A stretch of DNA of 64,000 nucleotides from Nocardiopsis sp. FIRDI 009 (GTDB lineage: Bacteria > Actinomycetota > Actinomycetes > Streptosporangiales > Streptosporangiaceae): assembly GCF_003386285.1 (NCBI RefSeq), contig NZ_QPNC01000009.1:403331-467330 (forward strand). The letters run 5' to 3'. Below the pieces are notes generated by a model. That model did no database searches, had not been told where the DNA came from, and saw nothing but the letters and a program-made list of their open reading frames with translations. Shown piece by piece: positions 60,489 to 64,000 of this stretch (the first letter of the stretch is position 1; every line of letters begins with the position of its first letter). The translations under genes were made by a program, and so were the position numbers.

Positions 60489-61718
60489 ATGAGTGAGGCC
60501 ACCGCGCCCGCCTTCAGCCTGGAACTGAACGAGGACGTCCGCGACGTCCGGGACTGGGCACACGGGTTCGCCGCCGACGTCATCCGCCCCGCCGCCGCCG
60601 AGTGGGACGAGCGGGAGGAGACGCCCTGGCCGATCATCCAGGAGGCCGCCAAGATCGGCCTGTACTCCCTCGACTTCTTCGCCAACCAGTGGCTGGAGCC
60701 GAGCGGCCTGGGCATCCCGGTCGCCTTCGAGGAGCTGTACTGGGGTGACCCGGGCATCGCCCTGGCCATCACCGGCACCGGGCTGGCCGCGGTGTCCGTG
60801 GCCGCCAACGGCACCCAGGAGCAGCTCTTCGAGTGGACGCCGCAGATGTTCGGCACGGCCGACGACGTCAAGCTCGCCGCGTTCTGCTCCTCCGAGCCCG
60901 ACGCCGGCAGCGACGTGTCGGCGATCCGCACCCGGGCCGTCTACGACCAGGCCAAGGACGAGTGGGTGCTCAACGGGACCAAGACGTGGGCCACCAACGG
61001 AGGTATCGCCGACGTCCACGTGGTCGTCGCCTCGGTGGAGCCCGAGTTCGGCTCCCGGGGGCAGGCGACGTTCATCGTGCCGCCGGGGACGCCGGGGCTG
61101 AGCCAGGGACAGAAGTTCGCCAAGCACGGCATCCGGGCCTCGCACACCGCCGAGGTCGTGCTGGACGACGTGCGGATCCCCGGTTCGTGTCTGCTGGGCG
61201 GCAAGGAGAAGCTCGACGAGCGCCTCGCTCGCGCGCGGGAGGGCAGGCGTTCCAAGGGCCAGGCGGCGATGAAGACCTTCGAGGCCTCGCGTCCGACGGT
61301 CGGGGCGATGGCGGTCGGCTGCGCCCGGGCCGCCTACGAGTACGCGCTGGAGTACTCGACGCAGCGCGAGCAGTTCGGGCGACCGATCGGCGACAACCAG
61401 GGCGTGGCCTTCACCCTCGCCGAGATGGCCACCCGCATCGACGCCGCGCGCCTGCTGGTCTGGCGGGCCGCGTGGATGGCGCGCAACGGCAAGGACTTCG
61501 ACCACGCGCAGGGCTCGATGAGCAAGCTCTACGCCAGCGAGACGGCCACGTTCGTCACCCAGAACGCCGTGCGCATCCTCGGCGGCAACGGCTACACGCG
61601 GGACTACCCCGTGGAGCGCTGGCACCGCGACGCCACCATCTTCACCATCTTCGAGGGGGCCAGCGAGATCCAGAAGCTGATCATCGGCCGGTCGATCACC
61701 GGGCTGCCCATCAGGTGA
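60489..61718 (+). CDS. Acyl-CoA dehydrogenase
   Basis: The 409-residue flavoprotein has AFCSSEPDAGSDVSAIRTRA (substrate and FAD binding), TKTWATNGGIADVHVVVA, ALEYSTQREQFGRPIGDNQGVAFTLAEM, LGGNGYTRDYPVERWHRD and the catalytic Glu in FEGASEIQKLIIGR. An insertion around LARAREGRRSKGQAAMKTF is slightly unusual. It oxidises acyl-CoA, passing electrons to ETF. It stands alone, preceded by a perfect operator-like inverted repeat. Close to aceA, it fits fatty-acid utilisation. Confidence 0.94.
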   Translation: MSEATAPAFSLELNEDVRDVRDWAHGFAADVIRPAAAEWDEREETPWPIIQEAAKIGLYSLDFFANQWLEPSGLGIPVAFEELYWGDPGIALAITGTGLAAVSVAANGTQEQLFEWTPQMFGTADDVKLAAFCSSEPDAGSDVSAIRTRAVYDQAKDEWVLNGTKTWATNGGIADVHVVVASVEPEFGSRGQATFIVPPGTPGLSQGQKFAKHGIRASHTAEVVLDDVRIPGSCLLGGKEKLDERLARAREGRRSKGQAAMKTFEASRPTVGAMAVGCARAAYEYALEYSTQREQFGRPIGDNQGVAFTLAEMATRIDAARLLVWRAAWMARNGKDFDHAQGSMSKLYASETATFVTQNAVRILGGNGYTRDYPVERWHRDATIFTIFEGASEIQKLIIGRSITGLPIR

Positions 61719-62084
61719 CGTTTTGCCTTGTCAGAGCATCGTAATCGAATATGTGTTCTAGATCTCGAACGGGTTGCGTTCGGGGCGTGAGCGGCCAGTG
61801 AGTTACCCATACTTACCGGCCGTTCCCTGCTTCCTGGGGATGAGTGGTACCGCCCCTGAGACCGGTACCACGGGGGTGGTACCGCCCCCGGCTAGTAGGG
61901 GCGCTCGGACGCTTCTCAGCGCAGACAGGCAAGAGACCAGGTTCCTCTGGTTCCTGGCCTGCGTTGGGGGTTACAGCAAGCCCGTGTCCACGAGCGCCGC
62001 CGCGAGTTCAGAGGGTGAGTGATGGGCATCGGGGATCAGATCGTGGGTCGTGGGGAATCCGTGATCCCCTCGGGCGGGACACAT
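61719..62084. other. Gap with GGTACC-rich inverted repeat, possible gene debris
   Basis: Three GGTACC sites occur within 38 bp. CGGTACCAC (61863-61871) is perfectly inverted as GTGGTACCG (61876-61884) with a 4-bp spacer, and GTGGTACCGCCCC occurs twice (61844-61856, 61876-61888). This may end the dehydrogenase transcript. On the minus strand, 62083-61971 has a short frame ending HHSPSELAAALVDTGLL just outside the insertion sequence, possibly the tail of a broken gene. No complete gene is seen. Confidence 0.4.
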
Positions 62085-62991
62085 TGAGCGCTTTTCATCG
62101 TGCTTCTCGGAGTTGAAGTACGAGCACGGCTCGGGTGATCTCTCCGGCCCGGTGCGGGCAGCACCGCAACCGGCGTAGGACATCCCAGTTCTTGAGTTGG
62201 GCGATGGCCCGCTCACCAGGTGAGCGGAGCTTGGCGTGGTCGGAGTCGGCGTCCTTCTTCCACCGCGGCTTGCCTCGGCCCTTGAACGGGCAGAACACCA
62301 CCTCCGACAGGCCGACGTACCCCTTGTCGCCCAGTCCGAGCAGACCTGAGGCCCTGACGCGCTCGGCGATCTTCCACACCCGGGCGGCTCTGACATCGTG
62401 CACCGATCCCAGGAGCGAGTGCGAGGTCCACAGGGGTTCGCCGTCCGGGGCCGCGACGACCTGGATGTTCATGCCGTGCTGCTTGTGCTTACCGGAGTAG
62501 AAGGGGCGGTCGGCTCCCGCGCGGTCGCAGGCGATCAGGGCGGGCGTCGATGATCACGTAGGCCCACCCGTGACGCCGTGCGCGGCGTAGCCCCTGTTCG
62601 AGCGTGGGTGCCTGCTGGGCGAGTAGGCGGGTGGTCTCGCGTACGTAGCGCCAGGCGGTCGTGGTACCCACCCCGAAGCCTGCCGCGACCTGGGCGAATG
62701 GCTCGCCCTTGTACAGGTGGACCAACACGAGCAGGGCCTGCTGAGCCGGGTCCAGGCGCCGCCACCGGGAGCGGGTGTTCTCGCGGTGGGCGCGGATGGT
62801 GCGGGCGGCCAGGTTCAGGGTCCGGCGTGACAACGGCAGAGCGGCACAGTACAACAGCATCGGGCCCCCTGGTCGGGCGAGGATTCTTGGTCGAAAACTC
62901 CTCTACCAGGGGTTCCTTGCTGTCAGGGGTGGTTTCGGGAGGCTGGTGCAGGGCCATGATCTGCACCTTCAGGATGAAAAACGCTCAACAT
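62081..62991 (-). mobile_element. IS5-family insertion sequence, 903 bp, with target duplication
   Basis: Terminal inverted repeats TGAGCGCTTTTCATC (62085-62099) and GATGAAAAACGCTCA (62973-62987) match in 14 of 15 positions. They are bracketed by the direct repeat ACAT (62081-62084 and 62988-62991), a 4-bp target duplication. The element carries a single DDE transposase gene on the minus strand, broken by a frameshift. Intact ends and duplication suggest a fairly recent insertion. Confidence 0.9.
62095..62860 (-). pseudogene. Frameshifted IS5-family DDE transposase
   Basis: Two frames together spell one transposase. ATG 62860 starts MLLYCAALPLSRRTLN with the HTH segment AQVAAGFGVGTTTAWRYVRETTRLL and runs to HGWAYVIID. 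The DDE continuation, which includes DRPFYSGKHKQHGMNIQVV, VHDVRAARVWKIAERV, GLGDKGYVGL and SPGERAIAQLKNWDVLRRLRCCP, is one nucleotide out of frame. The shift lies in a C/G-run near 62538-62545, where one extra C would explain it. No classical A-rich slippery site was seen, so mutation is likelier than programmed frameshifting. Confidence 0.85.
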
Positions 62992-63103
62992 GCAGAAGCG
63001 CTCGAAACAGCCTGGAACCCGACTGCTGTACTCCAACGACGGACTGTTGTACGTCACAACGGATCATTACGAGACGGTCCACTTCATCGGAACCTACAAG
63101 TAG
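62988..63103 (+). pseudogene. C-terminal remnant of a barnase-like ribonuclease toxin
   Basis: Immediately right of the insertion sequence, a 37-codon frame (ATG 62990 to TAG 63103) reads MQKRSKQPGTRLLYSNDGLL then YVTTDHYETVHFIGTYK. It matches the last 30 residues of barnase-type RNases as recalled (RILYSSDWLIYKTTDHYQTF), including the TTDHY His used in catalysis and the Arg before the LLY strand. The N-terminal portion with the catalytic Glu is missing, and the left flank does not contain it in frame, so insertion came with a deletion or followed earlier decay. The barstar-type inhibitor gene lies just downstream. Confidence 0.75.
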
Positions 63104-63142
63104 GTTCGTGGCCCTTCATATCTATTTTCCTCAGAGAGTACG

Positions 63143-63700
63143 ATGATTATCGATTTGTCTGATGAAACGGAGGACGGCGAGGTCCGGGACATCCTCGGTA
63201 CGGTCCTACGGGTGCCACTGGCGTCCCGGGGCGACTGGCCGACGCTGGAGCGGACTGTCCTCGATACCGGTCCCGTTCGCGGGGTCGTGCATGTCGTCGG
63301 ATGGGGAGAGCTGACTGGAACCTGCCCCGAGGCCGCAGCGGGGATCTCCCACCTGCGGGACGCGGTGCTGCGCGCGTGGGACTCGGCGGTCTTCACCCTG
63401 AACGACTCCGCAGAGGTCCTCGACGTGACGATCGCCCTGCACGACGTGTCCTCAGCCCGTGGGCTCCAGCGCCTGTTGAAACAGGAGTTGGGCTTCCCGG
63501 ACATGTACGGACACAACTGGGACGCGTTCTGGGACGCGATCACCGGACTGGTGCAACTGCCCGGGACGCTCCGCTTCACCGGCTGGGCGCACCTGGTGCG
63601 GACTCTTCCCGATGACGCGGAGTCTCTGCGGGAGTCACTGGAGCGGTATGTGGCCGAGTCTTCCCCGAGACCGCCGCTCCATCTGGTATTCGAGGACTGA
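63143..63700 (+). CDS. Barstar-family ribonuclease inhibitor with N-terminal extension
   Basis: The 185-residue protein has a barstar core from about residue 97: VTIALHDVSSARGLQRLLKQ and GFPDMYGHNWDAFWDAITGL. The D-xx-W-D pattern corresponds to barstar Asp35, Trp38 and Asp39, which block the barnase active site. The first 95 residues form an extra domain (VRGVVHVVGWGELTG), possibly a second barstar-like half. It starts 40 bp after the toxin remnant. It would neutralise the lost RNase in the cytosol and may now protect against related toxins from neighbours. Confidence 0.88.
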   Translation: MIIDLSDETEDGEVRDILGTVLRVPLASRGDWPTLERTVLDTGPVRGVVHVVGWGELTGTCPEAAAGISHLRDAVLRAWDSAVFTLNDSAEVLDVTIALHDVSSARGLQRLLKQELGFPDMYGHNWDAFWDAITGLVQLPGTLRFTGWAHLVRTLPDDAESLRESLERYVAESSPRPPLHLVFED

Positions 63701-64000
63701 CAGTCAGGGCGTGCGGCGGCTTCTCTTACGGGCCTGAATCACTGCCTGGCGGGAGCTGATTGGTGTTCCGTCAGTGGATTTCTAAGCCCGTCGTGGGAGC
63801 CGCCGCACGCGCCTTGGCATCCGCGCGTCACTCGATCTTTCGCGCTCTGCTCTGGGCTGGTAGCCGAACCCTTGGGCGTGTGTCGGCGCCGTCTGCCACC
63901 ATGACCCCCGACACTCCTTGCTTGTCCCCGCCGCCGCGCAGGGCTGTTTCAAAGTCGGGGTCGTGGTGCATCAGCGCTGATCACAGCCCTGTAGCGATCC
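63701..64000. other. Terminal non-coding region with long inverted repeat
   Basis: GCGTGCGGCGGCT (63709-63721) is perfectly inverted at 63798-63810 as AGCCGCCGCACGC, and ACGGGC (63727-63732) pairs with GCCCGT (63786-63791) just inside, giving an extended imperfect stem of about 25 bp around a 53-bp interior. It begins 8 bp after barstar. It could be a terminator, a REP-like element or a small RNA. No gene was recognised in the rest of the window. Confidence 0.5.

Noticed and set aside
62095..62860. Two independent small genes in the insertion sequence
   Set aside because: The two frames together form one DDE transposase separated by a single-base shift.

Overview
The window is very GC-rich, and its genes have the codon bias, GTG/TTG starts, perfect GC hairpin terminators and gene families of a filamentous actinomycete. 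The family mix (CDPS with a CYP121-type P450, CGNR, PucR and MocR regulators, a RamB-type regulator beside isocitrate lyase) fits Nocardiopsaceae or a close relative. The genus is an inference. No tRNA, rRNA, CRISPR array or phage was seen. Most of the window is ordinary chromosome; the 3' end (62-64 kb) is a damaged accessory patch.

Layout. 0-9 kb: a flavin/VOC pair divergent from a CGNR regulator, two aldo/keto reductases (one with a substituted active site), a STAND-like TPR protein with a degenerate P-loop, and a CDP-glycerol-transferase-like protein carrying nine GGGAAAC heptamers inside its frame. 9-13 kb: a MetQ-type lipoprotein, then an SsuABC-type transporter operon. 13-24 kb: GlcG/HbpS protein, HxlR regulator with divergent quinone oxidoreductase, Dps, PucR regulator with P450, AKR5-type reductase, RidA, EamA/TetR divergent pair, sulfotransferase, Sir2. 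24-28 kb: a 1123-residue NACHT NTPase and ung. 28-31 kb: a two-gene cyclodipeptide synthase plus CYP121-like P450 operon and an NPCBM-like protein. 31-36.5 kb: GH15 glucanase, YczE with its MocR regulator, and a lipase.

36.8-42.6 kb: moaA, archease, two different RtcB RNA ligases, a PAP2-like protein and mobA. Archease activates RtcB, so this is an RNA-repair cassette embedded among molybdenum-cofactor genes, with a structured gap between the two ligase genes. 43-47 kb: a giant HEAT-like protein and a small zinc-ribbon-like protein. At 47.2-47.3 kb on the minus strand there is a probable 6C-type small RNA (C-rich hairpin loops, promoter and terminator). 47.6-54 kb: dodecin, an M15-like protein, an LCP ligase, a double-length Lrp regulator, RraA and a GntR regulator. 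54-62 kb: MFS transporter, alpha/beta hydrolase lacking its histidine, CPBP protein, isocitrate lyase with divergent RamB-type regulator, acyl-CoA dehydrogenase.

62-64 kb: a 903-bp IS5-family element with 15-bp terminal repeats, an ACAT target duplication and a frameshifted transposase. It lies directly against the C-terminal remnant of a barnase-like ribonuclease, and the intact barstar-type inhibitor gene follows, now apparently orphaned. The most notable items are the RtcB pair, the heptamer tract, the 6C-like RNA, the CDPS/CYP121 pair, the NACHT protein, and the IS-damaged barnase/barstar locus.
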